From: Paenibacillus tepidiphilus
GTDB lineage: Bacteria; Bacillota; Bacilli; Paenibacillales; Paenibacillaceae
Assembly (NCBI RefSeq): GCF_008635795.1
Contig: NZ_VWRQ01000002.1
Span: forward strand, 124,001 to 188,000
Direction: 5' to 3'
Length of the DNA: 64,000 nt
A program made the translations under genes and the position numbers. Within the stretch, counting starts at the first letter, position 1. Every line of letters starts with the position of its first letter. The notes beneath the pieces were generated by a model. That model made no database searches and was not told the origin of the DNA. It was given only the letters and a program-made list of their open reading frames with translations. Positions 45,229 to 53,763 of this stretch are shown piece after piece.

Positions 45229-46767
45229 TCACCCAAAATAAACCGGATTCGTCGCAGCAACCAAACGCTTCTGCCCGCCTGCCTCTTCCATCGCCCGCCA
45301 AACCTCCGCACGCCAAAATCGGCGGAGCGGCAGCTCACGCTCCAAGTCCATCTCACCGTCCGCTTCCGCAGTGATCGCGTATTCCTGTCCGCGATCAGAC
45401 CATAGCCGGACTTCGTCCCCGGCTGCGAGCCGCTTCATCTGCAGGCGAAGCACAGGCTGGCCGCCGTTTAACTTTGCATTCACATGCATCTCTTCGTCCT
45501 GCTTTACACCCATATCTCCACCCAGCTCTTCATTCAGCTTTCTATAAGGCACCTCATCCTGTACTCTATCCAGCTCTTCATCCAACTCCCCACCTATCTC
45601 TCCATCCATCTTCCCATCCCTGCTTTCCTTCCACTCTCCACCCATCATCACTCCCCCACAACTAATCACCACAAACGGCCCATCCGGTGCATACGACAGG
45701 GTCACGCGCCCTTGATCCACAGCCTTAAGGATTTGCTCCGCACTATTCCCCTCCGCGAATACCCAGGCCGTCGGCCAGCCGTGGCGGACATAGGGGTGTG
45801 GGCGGTGGGTATCGCTGCCGGCGATGGCGGTGATGCGGCGGCCGGCGGTGAGCTGGTCCTGCCACCAGGCGAGGGTGCGGGCATTGGCGCCCGACCAGGA
45901 GCCGTTCCAGATCTCGACCCAGTCGTGGTCGACATCGAAGCCCCAGTGCCAGCCGCAGGCCGCGTCATGGGGATGGTTGAGCGAGATGTAGGCGCCAGCC
46001 GCGCGGGCTTCGGCCAGCCGTTCCTTGAGCTGGTCCGCTGTCACGGCGCGGAAATCGCGCAGCGGATCGGCGACGCCGTACAGGTTGCAGTGTCCGCGGC
46101 CTGTGGTCAGCTCCATGCCCGGAATCAGCAGCAAGCCGTCCCGCCAGCCGGACGACTCATTCTGGCTGACGGCGTTGTGGTCGGTGAGGGCGATAAAATC
46201 AAGCCCGGCGCGGCGGGCCAGCTGTATCGTCTCTTCCACCGTGAATACGCCGTCGCTGTGCTCGGTGTGCAGATGCAGATCGCCGCACAGCCAGCGCGGC
46301 TTCGCGATCTGCAGGCGCACGTCGATCTGCACGGTGCAGCCCTCCGGGGCTACCCGGTGCGTGCCCAGCACCACCGCCCACTCTCCGGGCGCGATGGCTC
46401 CGGCAATGTAGCCTGGCGTCGCCCGGTGCAGCCCGATAGCGAAGCCGGTCCGGGCTCCACCGCTCCAGCCGCGCATCCGCGCTTCGTCCCGCACGCCGAG
46501 ATCAATCACGGATTGCCCCTTGTCCTGCGTCTGGACCGTGTAGGATACCTCGATCCGTTCCGTCCGCTCAGGCACCGGAAACTTCACTTCGAGATACCCG
46601 CCCTGCTCCCGGGCCTCAATACACCGTTCCAACCGAAACTCGCAGGATTGGCTTTGTACCTCGGGTGCTTCCACCACCTTTTCACCTGACCTTTCAATTT
46701 CACCTATCGCTAACTCTTCCGCCTGAACTCTAATCCTCACCCATTCCTTCCCCGCCAACTCGCTCAT
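45229..46767 (-). CDS. CehA/McbA-type PHP metallohydrolase
   Basis: Protein of about 512 residues. After an N-terminal beta domain of about 160 residues comes a PHP phosphoesterase domain with GDLHLHTEHSDG, DFIALTDHNAVS, AYISLNHPHDAA and IAGSDTHRPHP, which supply the trinuclear metal site. Between the PHP domain and the C-terminus lies an odd acidic stretch of about 60 residues with repeated ELDEEL, KLNEEL and KQDEEM, possibly an expanded purine-rich repeat. The start ATG 46767 has GAAGGAGG. It is the last gene of a LacI-controlled sugar ABC operon, so it may act on the imported substrate or a phosphodiester in it. Confidence 0.85.
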   Translation of the reverse strand: MSELAGKEWVRIRVQAEELAIGEIERSGEKVVEAPEVQSQSCEFRLERCIEAREQGGYLEVKFPVPERTERIEVSYTVQTQDKGQSVIDLGVRDEARMRGWSGGARTGFAIGLHRATPGYIAGAIAPGEWAVVLGTHRVAPEGCTVQIDVRLQIAKPRWLCGDLHLHTEHSDGVFTVEETIQLARRAGLDFIALTDHNAVSQNESSGWRDGLLLIPGMELTTGRGHCNLYGVADPLRDFRAVTADQLKERLAEARAAGAYISLNHPHDAACGWHWGFDVDHDWVEIWNGSWSGANARTLAWWQDQLTAGRRITAIAGSDTHRPHPYVRHGWPTAWVFAEGNSAEQILKAVDQGRVTLSYAPDGPFVVISCGGVMMGGEWKESRDGKMDGEIGGELDEELDRVQDEVPYRKLNEELGGDMGVKQDEEMHVNAKLNGGQPVLRLQMKRLAAGDEVRLWSDRGQEYAITAEADGEMDLERELPLRRFWRAEVWRAMEEAGGQKRLVAATNPVYFG

Positions 46768-46769
46768 TC

Positions 46770-46858
46770 CTTTGCCTCCTTCCGAAGTCTCAGCCAGTCT
46801 CCCTTCCATTCCCTCCGAACTCTTAGCTAACCCCTTGCACTCCTTCCGAAGTCTCAGT
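46770..46858. repeat. Duplicated leader segment before the PHP gene
   Basis: The sequence CTCCTTCCGAAGTCTCAG occurs twice, about 69 bases apart, once just upstream of the PHP start. On the minus strand each copy contains a GAAGGAG site, so the translation start region was duplicated. Confidence 0.6.
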
Positions 46859-46869
46859 CATTCTCGCCC

Positions 46870-47805
46870 TCACTCCTTCATCGCCCCGGCCGTCAGGCCC
46901 TGCACAAAGTACCGCTGGACGAACGGATAGATAGCCAGCAGCGGCAGGATCGCGATCATCACGCCCGCCATGCGGACGTTCGGGGTCGTCACATCGCTGC
47001 CGGAGGTGGAGTCGGACAGAATAATTAGCGAGCGCAGCGCGATCTGCAGCGTGTATTTCGACGAGTCGCTGATATACAGCAGCGCCGGGGTGAACTGGTT
47101 CCAGCGGCTGACGAACTCGAATAACGTTACGGTGGCGATCCCGGAGGCCGCCAGCGGCATATAGATCCGGAACAGAATTCGCAGATCCCCGGCGCCGTCG
47201 ATCCGGGCCGACTCCTGCATCTCATAGGGCACGCTACGGAAGAAGGAGGCCATCAGCAGAATGCTGAAGCCCGAGACAATGCCGGAGAGCACCAGCGCCG
47301 ACAGCGTGTTGAGCAGGCCCAGCTCCTTATTCACGATATAGAGTGGAATCAGAATCGCTTCGCTGGGAACGGTCATGGTCACGAACAGGAAACCGACCAG
47401 CAGTCTTTTGAACGGAAAGAAACGGATCATCAGGGTATACCCGGCCATCGAGCAGAGCAGGACATGCAGGAGTGTACCGGCAAAAGTAACAATCACATTG
47501 TTCATAAACGGACGCCACAGCGCCATCCTCGACCACACCCGCTGGTAGCCCTCCAGGCTGAAGTCGGCCGGCAGGAAGCGCAGACCGGGCTGCATGGACG
47601 CCAGGCTGCCGGACAAGGAGATAATCAAAGAGTTCCAGATCGGCAGAATCATTGTGAGCGACAATAGAATCAGCAGCAGTCCGTTGACCGCCCGGAGCGC
47701 GGGATGCAGCCGGGTGTCGGCTGCCCCGGACCAGAGCCGGGGACGCCGGTTCAGCCCCTTGCCGCGCTTGCTGGCAGCAGGTGCTGCTATTTTGTAAGAT
47801 TGCAT
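46870..47805 (-). CDS. Sugar ABC transporter permease, MalG/LplC type
   Basis: Permease of 311 residues with a long basic N-terminal tail and six membrane segments. The ATPase-contacting EAA loop is ESARIDGAGDLRILFRIYMPL. The C-terminus (YPFVQRYFVQGLTAGAMKE) is typical for the family. It follows the LplB-like permease gene by 15 bases. Together they form the channel for the binding lipoprotein of this operon. Confidence 0.9.
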   Translation of the reverse strand: MQSYKIAAPAASKRGKGLNRRPRLWSGAADTRLHPALRAVNGLLLILLSLTMILPIWNSLIISLSGSLASMQPGLRFLPADFSLEGYQRVWSRMALWRPFMNNVIVTFAGTLLHVLLCSMAGYTLMIRFFPFKRLLVGFLFVTMTVPSEAILIPLYIVNKELGLLNTLSALVLSGIVSGFSILLMASFFRSVPYEMQESARIDGAGDLRILFRIYMPLAASGIATVTLFEFVSRWNQFTPALLYISDSSKYTLQIALRSLIILSDSTSGSDVTTPNVRMAGVMIAILPLLAIYPFVQRYFVQGLTAGAMKE

Positions 47806-47820
47806 GGCCCGGTTCTTCCT

Positions 47821-48696
47821 TTACGAAAGGTCATATTTCGACACCCGCGAGAAGATGAAGGTCAGCAGCAGCGTGGCTGCAATGATCAGAAAGCTGGCCG
47901 CCGAAGCAAGGTCCATCTGGAACTGCTGGATGCCATTTTCATATACATAGGTCATCAGCACATCCACCTCCCGGTAGATCGCCGGATTCCGCATGACAAC
48001 CAGCTGGTCGAACATCCGCAGCACACCGAGCAGTTGCAGCACGAACACCGTCTTCATCGTGGGAACGAGCTGGGGAAGCGTCACATACAGCAGTTGCTTC
48101 AGCCGCCCCGCCCCGTCGATCCGCGCTGCCTCATACAGCGACGGGTTAATGAGTGTCATCGCGGCCAGATAAATAATGCAGGTGTAGCCCATCTCCTTCC
48201 ACACAGAGGTGCCGATCATGATCCACCGCGCATACCGCTCCTCCGCCAGAAAATGCACCGGCTGTCCCAGACCCGCCAGCTTCAGCAGCTCGTTAATCAT
48301 CCCGCCGTCCGGGGAGAGCAGGACAATCCAGATCCCGCCGACGATGACCCAGGAGAAGAGATGCGGGAGGTAGAGGATCATTTGGTTGATTTTGCGGAAC
48401 AGCGGATTCAGGACTTCACCCAGCGACAGGGCGGCCAGCAGCGACGCAACAAATCCGAAGGCCAGTTGCCCCGCCCCGATCATCAGGGTATTCTTCAACG
48501 CCTGCCAGAAAAAAGGGTCGGCAAGCACCGCCTTATACTGGTCCAGTCCGACGAACGGCCGGTCGCCGATCATCCGGAACTCCTGCAGGCTGATGGTGAA
48601 GGCCCGCAGCAGCGGGAAATACAAGAAGATCAGGAAATACACAATGACCGGTATGAACATGAGGTAGAGACCGGTGTGCTGGCGGAATCTCGGCAT
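47821..48696 (-). CDS. Sugar ABC transporter permease, LplB type
   Basis: Permease of 291 residues with six membrane segments. The EAA loop is YEAARIDGAGRLKQLLYVTLPQ. The start ATG follows AGAGGGGG. It lies between the binding protein gene and the second permease gene on the same strand. Confidence 0.9.
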   Translation of the reverse strand: MPRFRQHTGLYLMFIPVIVYFLIFLYFPLLRAFTISLQEFRMIGDRPFVGLDQYKAVLADPFFWQALKNTLMIGAGQLAFGFVASLLAALSLGEVLNPLFRKINQMILYLPHLFSWVIVGGIWIVLLSPDGGMINELLKLAGLGQPVHFLAEERYARWIMIGTSVWKEMGYTCIIYLAAMTLINPSLYEAARIDGAGRLKQLLYVTLPQLVPTMKTVFVLQLLGVLRMFDQLVVMRNPAIYREVDVLMTYVYENGIQQFQMDLASAASFLIIAATLLLTFIFSRVSKYDLS

Positions 48697-48800
48697 AGCG
48701 CTGCCCCCTCTTTTCTGCTTAATAGTCTGTTACGTCGGACAAGCAAGCGGAAAGAGCAGCACGGCACCAACTGCCCGCGGCGCGCTGCTCCTCAATCTTA

Positions 48801-50267
48801 TTAATCAATAAGTCCGGCGGATTTCAGCTCGGCATTCATGGACTTCACCGCTTCGGCTGCGGGGAGTTCGCCCATCATCGCTTTGAAGGCGTAGCTCTGG
48901 ACGATCTTCTCGGCATTAGGCCAATCCGCCGTCGACAACTCCACCGCGGAATTGTTGCTGAAGATCATCTCCCGCGCCTCCATCGCCCCCGGAAGGGTGC
49001 CGATCGGGTTCACGAACTTGGTGTTGCTCGGAAAAGGCGCACCGTGATCCATCCCATGCTCCCCCCCTGTCTCGGTCAAGGCATAGCTGCCGTCGCTGCC
49101 CTTGGTCCAGTCCACCCCTTCAATCCCCAGTGTCGACAAAATATTCCCGGGCTCGCTGTGCCAGAACTCCATGAAAGCGATGGCGGCATCGGGATGCTCC
49201 GCATTCACCGGAATGCCCCAGACACTGGGGTCGCCGCGCCGCAGCATATAGCTGCCGTCCGGGGCCGCCGCTCCCGTGATGCCCTTGGCGACGAAGGCCG
49301 TATCCGGGTCCTCGGTCTGGCGCATATTGTTGAACAGCCCGACCCAGGCATCCCAATAGGTGACCATTCCGACACGGTCCGAGAGGAACAGCTCCCGCAT
49401 TTTGGCCGTATCGTTGGTGGCGAAGTTCGGGTCGAGAATCCCTTCCTTATATAGCTTCGCGAACCATTCGTAGACCGGAACCGCCGCTTCGGTGGCATAC
49501 GGAATGCTGCGCTTGCCCTCGCTGTCAATGACATAGCGGTATTTCACGCCCGCCGCGCTCATGAAGCCCTGAATGTCATAGAGCCCAGAGGTGCTGAGAC
49601 CATAAGTGTCCGCTTGTCCGTTGCCGTCCGGGTCTTGCTCCTTGAACGCCTTGAGCACGGTGTAGAATTCATCCAGCGTTGTCGGCTGATCCAGCTCCAG
49701 CTTGTCCATCCAGTCCTGACGGACGATTGGCAGCGTGCCGCCCTCCTTCTTATTGAAGATGGAGTAGATATCGCCGTCCCCGTATTTCACCTGCTCCCAC
49801 TCGCCGGGCTCGATTACCGCAGGGTCGGACAATACCGGCGAGGCCTCGATAAGATCGTTCAGGCGTGTCAGCACGCCCTGGTCCACCAACTGGTCCATCT
49901 CCGTCTTGCCCATGTAGACGAGGTCGTATTTCTCGCCCCCGGCCAGCGCGGCCATCAGCTTCTTGGAGTAATCGGCCGCCGGCTTCTCGATTTCGATCTC
50001 GATGCCGGTCAGGCGCTCGATCTCCTGCTCGAACTGCTCGTTCTCTTCGGGCGTTTTGCCGCCGGCGACGCCGGACAGGATGCGCAGCGTCTGCTTGGCG
50101 GGCTTCTCTGTGGCCGCCGCTGTCTGGGCCGGCGCGTTGCCTTGCGACGGACTGCCTGAGGCGGTGGCGGTGTTGCCGTTGCCCGCCGCGTTGTTCCCGC
50201 AGGCCGACAGTGTAATCGCCGCAGCGACAAGCAGTGTGAAACCGGTGGATCTTCGGATACTGGACAT
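48801..50267 (-). CDS. Extracellular sugar-binding lipoprotein
   Basis: Binding protein of 488 residues with a lipobox (AAITLSACGNN) and an Ala/Thr/Ser linker. The family 1 solute-binding fold shows in GEKYDLVYMGKTEMDQL and GMVTYWDAWVGLFNN. It would capture a saccharide and deliver it to the two permeases encoded downstream. The start follows GGGAGGG. It begins 17 bases after the LacI-type gene, so the regulator is part of the operon. Confidence 0.9.
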   Translation of the reverse strand: MSSIRRSTGFTLLVAAAITLSACGNNAAGNGNTATASGSPSQGNAPAQTAAATEKPAKQTLRILSGVAGGKTPEENEQFEQEIERLTGIEIEIEKPAADYSKKLMAALAGGEKYDLVYMGKTEMDQLVDQGVLTRLNDLIEASPVLSDPAVIEPGEWEQVKYGDGDIYSIFNKKEGGTLPIVRQDWMDKLELDQPTTLDEFYTVLKAFKEQDPDGNGQADTYGLSTSGLYDIQGFMSAAGVKYRYVIDSEGKRSIPYATEAAVPVYEWFAKLYKEGILDPNFATNDTAKMRELFLSDRVGMVTYWDAWVGLFNNMRQTEDPDTAFVAKGITGAAAPDGSYMLRRGDPSVWGIPVNAEHPDAAIAFMEFWHSEPGNILSTLGIEGVDWTKGSDGSYALTETGGEHGMDHGAPFPSNTKFVNPIGTLPGAMEAREMIFSNNSAVELSTADWPNAEKIVQSYAFKAMMGELPAAEAVKSMNAELKSAGLID

Positions 50268-50284
50268 GAATTAGAACCCTCCCG

Positions 50285-51295
50285 CTATATTTTAGTGGCA
50301 CATGATCCCTTGAGATCGAGTGTTGTGCCGATAGCCACTTGCTTGATTTGCGCTCCCCGGCCTTCGCAGCGTTCGATCAGCAGCTTGGCCGCTTCGAAGC
50401 CCAGGCCCTCGGCATTCAGATTCACCGTCGATAATTCCGGCTTCAGCCGGATTTGTTCCCCAATGTTCATGAACGCGAATACGGACAGCCGGGCAGGAAT
50501 GTCGATGCCCGCTTCCGCTGCGGCCCGGTAGACGATGGCCGCCTCCCAGGACGAGTCGGTCACAATCGCCGTGACCTGTGGCTTGCGCCGGAGCAGCTGG
50601 CGGACATGCTCCAGCAGCGTCTCTTCCGTCATGTCCTGCTCCCGGTGGAACAGCAGCGACTCCGGGACAGGTGTCCTCCGCGTCTGGAACGCCGCGCGGA
50701 AGCCTGCTTCGCGCGCCAGTGCGACGGTCGTCTCCCTGGCCGCGTTCAGGAAAGCAATCTGCGTGTGCCCCAGCTCCAGCAGATAATTCGTCACCTGCTG
50801 CGCCGCCCCGGCATTGTCATTGTCGACGGAGCTGAGATGGGGCGCGTAGGCATACGGCGGGCGGCCGATGACCACCATCGGCATGCCCTGCCTGATCCGC
50901 TCTTCGATCCGCTTGTCCGGATCGGTCGGGTCGAGCACAATTTCGCCGTCCACCGGACTTTCCGCCACATACTCCGGCTCCATCGTCCACGGCTGCGGCA
51001 CGGTGTTGATCAGCAGCCGGTAGCTGTATTCGCGGCAGGCCTGCACAATGCCGTTCAGCAGCGCGAAATGAAAGGAAGTAAAGGCGGACGGGTTCTGCAG
51101 CAGCAGACCGATAATCCGGTTCCTCGGCAGCCCCTGCTGGCGCGCCCAATAGGTGGGATGATACCCCAGCTCCTTGGCCGCTTCCATCACCCGCTTCGTC
51201 ACGGCTTGTCCAATCGGCCGTTTCTTGCTGAATACATTGGAAACCGTGCTCTTGGAGACGCCTGCTTTCTTGGCTACATCTGTAATGGTTGCCAT
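50285..51295 (-). CDS. LacI-family transcription regulator
   Basis: Regulator of 336 residues. The N-terminal HTH and hinge read ITDVAKKAGVSKSTVSNVFS and MEAAKELGYHPTYWAR. A periplasmic-binding-like effector domain follows (RIIGLLLQNPSAFTSFHFAL, PMVVIGRPPYAYAPHLSSVD). It is the first gene of a five-gene sugar operon and probably represses it from a nearby dyad until the sugar binds. The start follows AAAGGAGG. Confidence 0.92.
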   Translation of the reverse strand: MATITDVAKKAGVSKSTVSNVFSKKRPIGQAVTKRVMEAAKELGYHPTYWARQQGLPRNRIIGLLLQNPSAFTSFHFALLNGIVQACREYSYRLLINTVPQPWTMEPEYVAESPVDGEIVLDPTDPDKRIEERIRQGMPMVVIGRPPYAYAPHLSSVDNDNAGAAQQVTNYLLELGHTQIAFLNAARETTVALAREAGFRAAFQTRRTPVPESLLFHREQDMTEETLLEHVRQLLRRKPQVTAIVTDSSWEAAIVYRAAAEAGIDIPARLSVFAFMNIGEQIRLKPELSTVNLNAEGLGFEAAKLLIERCEGRGAQIKQVAIGTTLDLKGSCATKI

Positions 51296-51323
51296 CCCAT
51301 CCTCCTTTCGCCTTATGGTTAGG

Positions 51324-51338
51324 ATAACGTCCCGTTAT
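51324..51338. promoter_or_regulatory. Candidate LacI operator
   Basis: ATAACG and CGTTAT flank TCC, about 30 bases upstream of the LacI start. A second dyad, GTCGAA-CCAG-TTCGAC, lies at 51379-51394. Either could be the operator; LacI sites are usually even palindromes with a central CG, so the assignment is uncertain. Confidence 0.4.
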
Positions 51339-51406
51339 TAAACTGCCGTTAGCTTGGTTTTGCTCTTATGTAAAAAGCGTCGAACCAGTTCGACGGCAAA
51401 CGAATA

Positions 51407-51453
51407 AGCCCGTTCCGTAAGCCATGGGTGGTTTACGGAACGGGCTGCTTTTT
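51407..51453. terminator. Strong hairpin terminator
   Basis: AGCCCGTTCCGTAA and TTACGGAACGGGCT form a perfect 14-bp stem, followed on the plus strand by GCTTTTT. It lies just past the stop of the small membrane protein gene on the minus strand, so it may work in both directions. Confidence 0.7.
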
Positions 51454-51466
51454 AATGAAGGGAGGG

Positions 51467-51562
51467 TTAATGATTTGAAGCAAAGAAATAGATGGAAGAG
51501 GTCAATGCAATGAATACTACAACAACACCTGCAATGATCCATAATACTTTATTTTTTGACAT
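51467..51562 (-). CDS. 31-residue membrane peptide
   Basis: A short frame with AAGGAGG upstream encodes a single membrane helix (VLWIIAGVVVVFIALTSSIYF) with a basic start and a polar end. No family is recognised. The good ribosome binding site and the terminator right after the stop support a real small gene. Confidence 0.5.
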   Translation of the reverse strand: MSKNKVLWIIAGVVVVFIALTSSIYFFASNH

Positions 51563-51869
51563 AATCGTCGGCGCCTCCTTACAAGTACGAGGTAATATAT
51601 CCCATACGATAGCATCAGTATTTAACATATATACCCACTTGATACAACTGAACAACAGCACTAGATGAAAACATAAAAAGGGCAGGCCGAAGGAATGCTC
51701 CTCCAACAGCCTGCCATTATCCGTACCCTTGGTTCTCTTTCACGAAATAACGAAAGAAAGTAAAGTAACCGATGCAGTGGTGGTTATTTGCTCATTAAAA
51801 CCAAGTCGTTGAATTTTAGGTTAATCCATAATAAATGGCATATAAAAAGACACACGAAAGTGCGTCCTA

Positions 51870-52561
51870 TATAGAATGAACTAAGATTTTTGTGTTGGGA
51901 TTAGCCGTGACGCAAGAAAACATTTGGACTTCCGGTCGTTTCCCGTCCGTAGATTTCTTGATTGATACCGCTTGTTGCGGTTCCGGCCTCCGCCTGATGG
52001 CTTTCCGCAAGCTGATAGGCGCAGCACGGGCTGTCATCGTTTTAAGCTGCTGAAATGCAGATCGTGATTATCCTCCACACAGGTCAAATCAATTGGCGAT
52101 TTTCCAACTGGAGTTTGCCTTTCAGAAGCCATCAGCCGCAATGAAATAACGAGCTCTTCATGACCTCACTAACCGCCGCTAAGCTGCTAATTGCAGTTTG
52201 TACAACTATATCCACCTAAACAGGCCGTTTCCCGGCTATAGTTGCATTTTGTACATCTATTTTGTTGCTTTAAGGCAGTTTGATCCCAATTTGCTGATTT
52301 TAGTTGCACGAAATACAGCTATCCCTCAAAAATGGGTGCATACCTAACAAATAGTTGTACGAAATACATTTACCCTTGTGAAATAGGGGTTGCTTTTCGT
52401 TCATCATACCTAAACAGAGCCGGACAGAGCCTGCTGCCAGCGAATCCAACCAGCAACTAGCGGTATTCATCTGGAGATCGGGAATGGGCAGCGGCGTACG
52501 GAAGTCCATAACTTTAATTCACTTTCCGGCCTTATTCAGCCTAATCTTAGTTCAACTTATA
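51870..52561. mobile_element. Composite MITE-like element, copy C
   Basis: The ends are TATAGAATGAACTAAGATT at the left and its near-complement ending in GTTCAACTTATA at the right (16 of 19 matching), each bordered by TA. Inside the left end, from 51917, is a half copy of the family core (ACATTTGGACTTCCGG, then ACCGC/GCGGT). The rest differs and includes the 51-bp repeats at 52191-52395. No transposase is present, so it is a non-autonomous or composite element filling most of this 0.9-kb gap. Confidence 0.65.
52191..52395. repeat. 51-bp degenerate tandem repeat
   Basis: Units start at 52191, 52242, 52304 and 52355 with TTGCA or TTGTA, followed by a TACA-CTAT segment; the spacing is 51, 62 and 51 bases. 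The later units share TAGTTGYACGAAATACA. It differs in sequence from the 52-bp arrays but has almost the same period. Confidence 0.65.
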
Positions 52562-52576
52562 TAGCTACAATATATT

Positions 52577-53662
52577 TTATAATCTAATTTTACTTGCCGC
52601 AGCTTCTGATAGTGCACGAAGTGACTTTAAATCGTCATTGATTTGTTCATCCGTTAGGCTGGTTTTATCGGGAACGCTCCAATTATACTTTTTACGACGG
52701 TTTGATACCTTGCGTATTATTTCGAGTGTATCTTCCTCTTGAAAAGAGGCTGGTTTCTGATCCGACGATACAATTTGATTGTTCAGCATACGCTTCATGA
52801 TATCAACTCCTTCGCTTAATAAACTTGGATCCTGAAAATCCCCGGAAAAGCAAAAAACATTTGGTAATATAAATTTACCACGTTCATACCCCATATTCAA
52901 CGAAATGCGGTAATCCTCCACAAGGCTTTCCTTCAAAATATGTATTTTTTCGATGGCTGTTAGTCCAACAAAATATGGGTAACGTTTTTCCACACAGTGT
53001 AGATATCCGTAATGCAAGAACCATAAATAGATCTCTTCAAGCATATAAGGCGAATAGTTTAAAGAATCAAATTCCCTTATATTAAGAACATGGCCGTATT
53101 CATGCTGCAACGACTGTGCACAACGCTCATGGACATTTATCATATTAAGATTATCTAATAACGAGCTTTGTTCATCAGGATTCATCAGCCCAGAAAACAC
53201 CAATGACAGTGCTTCTCTTTTATAATGCTCCACCTCTTTTTCAATCCGCACTCTAGTATCATCTGGTAAAAGAAGAATTCTTTCTTTGCTGCTACTAAGT
53301 GAACGATACATACAAGCAGGTCCGTCTGCATTAATGAGGGGAGTGATGAATCGAAAATATAAGTTGAACACTTCTACCTCATTAAGACGCGCTCCCCGTT
53401 GGATTGCTTTCTTCACTCCTCCACTCACTTCATGTTTTGTTCTTGCCGGATGCTTGCTCTCTAGTACTTGCGAACTGTCCTGAATCAATTCCAAAACCAG
53501 TGCAGCTTTCGCCTTAATTACATTTTGAAATTTTCGATTTTCTCGTTCAAACCACATGATATCATTTAAGCTTTCAAACTCGACTTCATCCATCTTAATG
53601 TCAGATTCATCCTCTAGGCTGCTGTTAATTTCAGAGACCATATCCGCCTTAAGCTTGTCCAT
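52577..53662 (-). CDS. Protein with HEYGH zinc-protease-like motif
   Basis: Protein of 361 residues, mainly helical and soluble. The centre carries SLQHEYGHVLN, an HExxH motif as in metallopeptidases, with a later Glu in MLEEIYLWFL or LVEDYRI that could be the third ligand. The family is not recognised. It is more AT-rich than its flanks and lies between a composite element and a peptidase gene, which fits an accessory origin. The start ATG follows GCGGGTG. Peptidase activity is a guess from the motif. Confidence 0.6.
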   Translation of the reverse strand: MDKLKADMVSEINSSLEDESDIKMDEVEFESLNDIMWFERENRKFQNVIKAKAALVLELIQDSSQVLESKHPARTKHEVSGGVKKAIQRGARLNEVEVFNLYFRFITPLINADGPACMYRSLSSSKERILLLPDDTRVRIEKEVEHYKREALSLVFSGLMNPDEQSSLLDNLNMINVHERCAQSLQHEYGHVLNIREFDSLNYSPYMLEEIYLWFLHYGYLHCVEKRYPYFVGLTAIEKIHILKESLVEDYRISLNMGYERGKFILPNVFCFSGDFQDPSLLSEGVDIMKRMLNNQIVSSDQKPASFQEEDTLEIIRKVSNRRKKYNWSVPDKTSLTDEQINDDLKSLRALSEAAASKIRL

Positions 53663-53763
53663 TATTTCACCCGCTTCCAGTCTATAGTCAGCAATCCTTA
53701 ACCATAGAAGTTTACAAAAGGCCAGTTCCCTGTGCCAAGACTGGAAACTGACCTTTTGGTATA

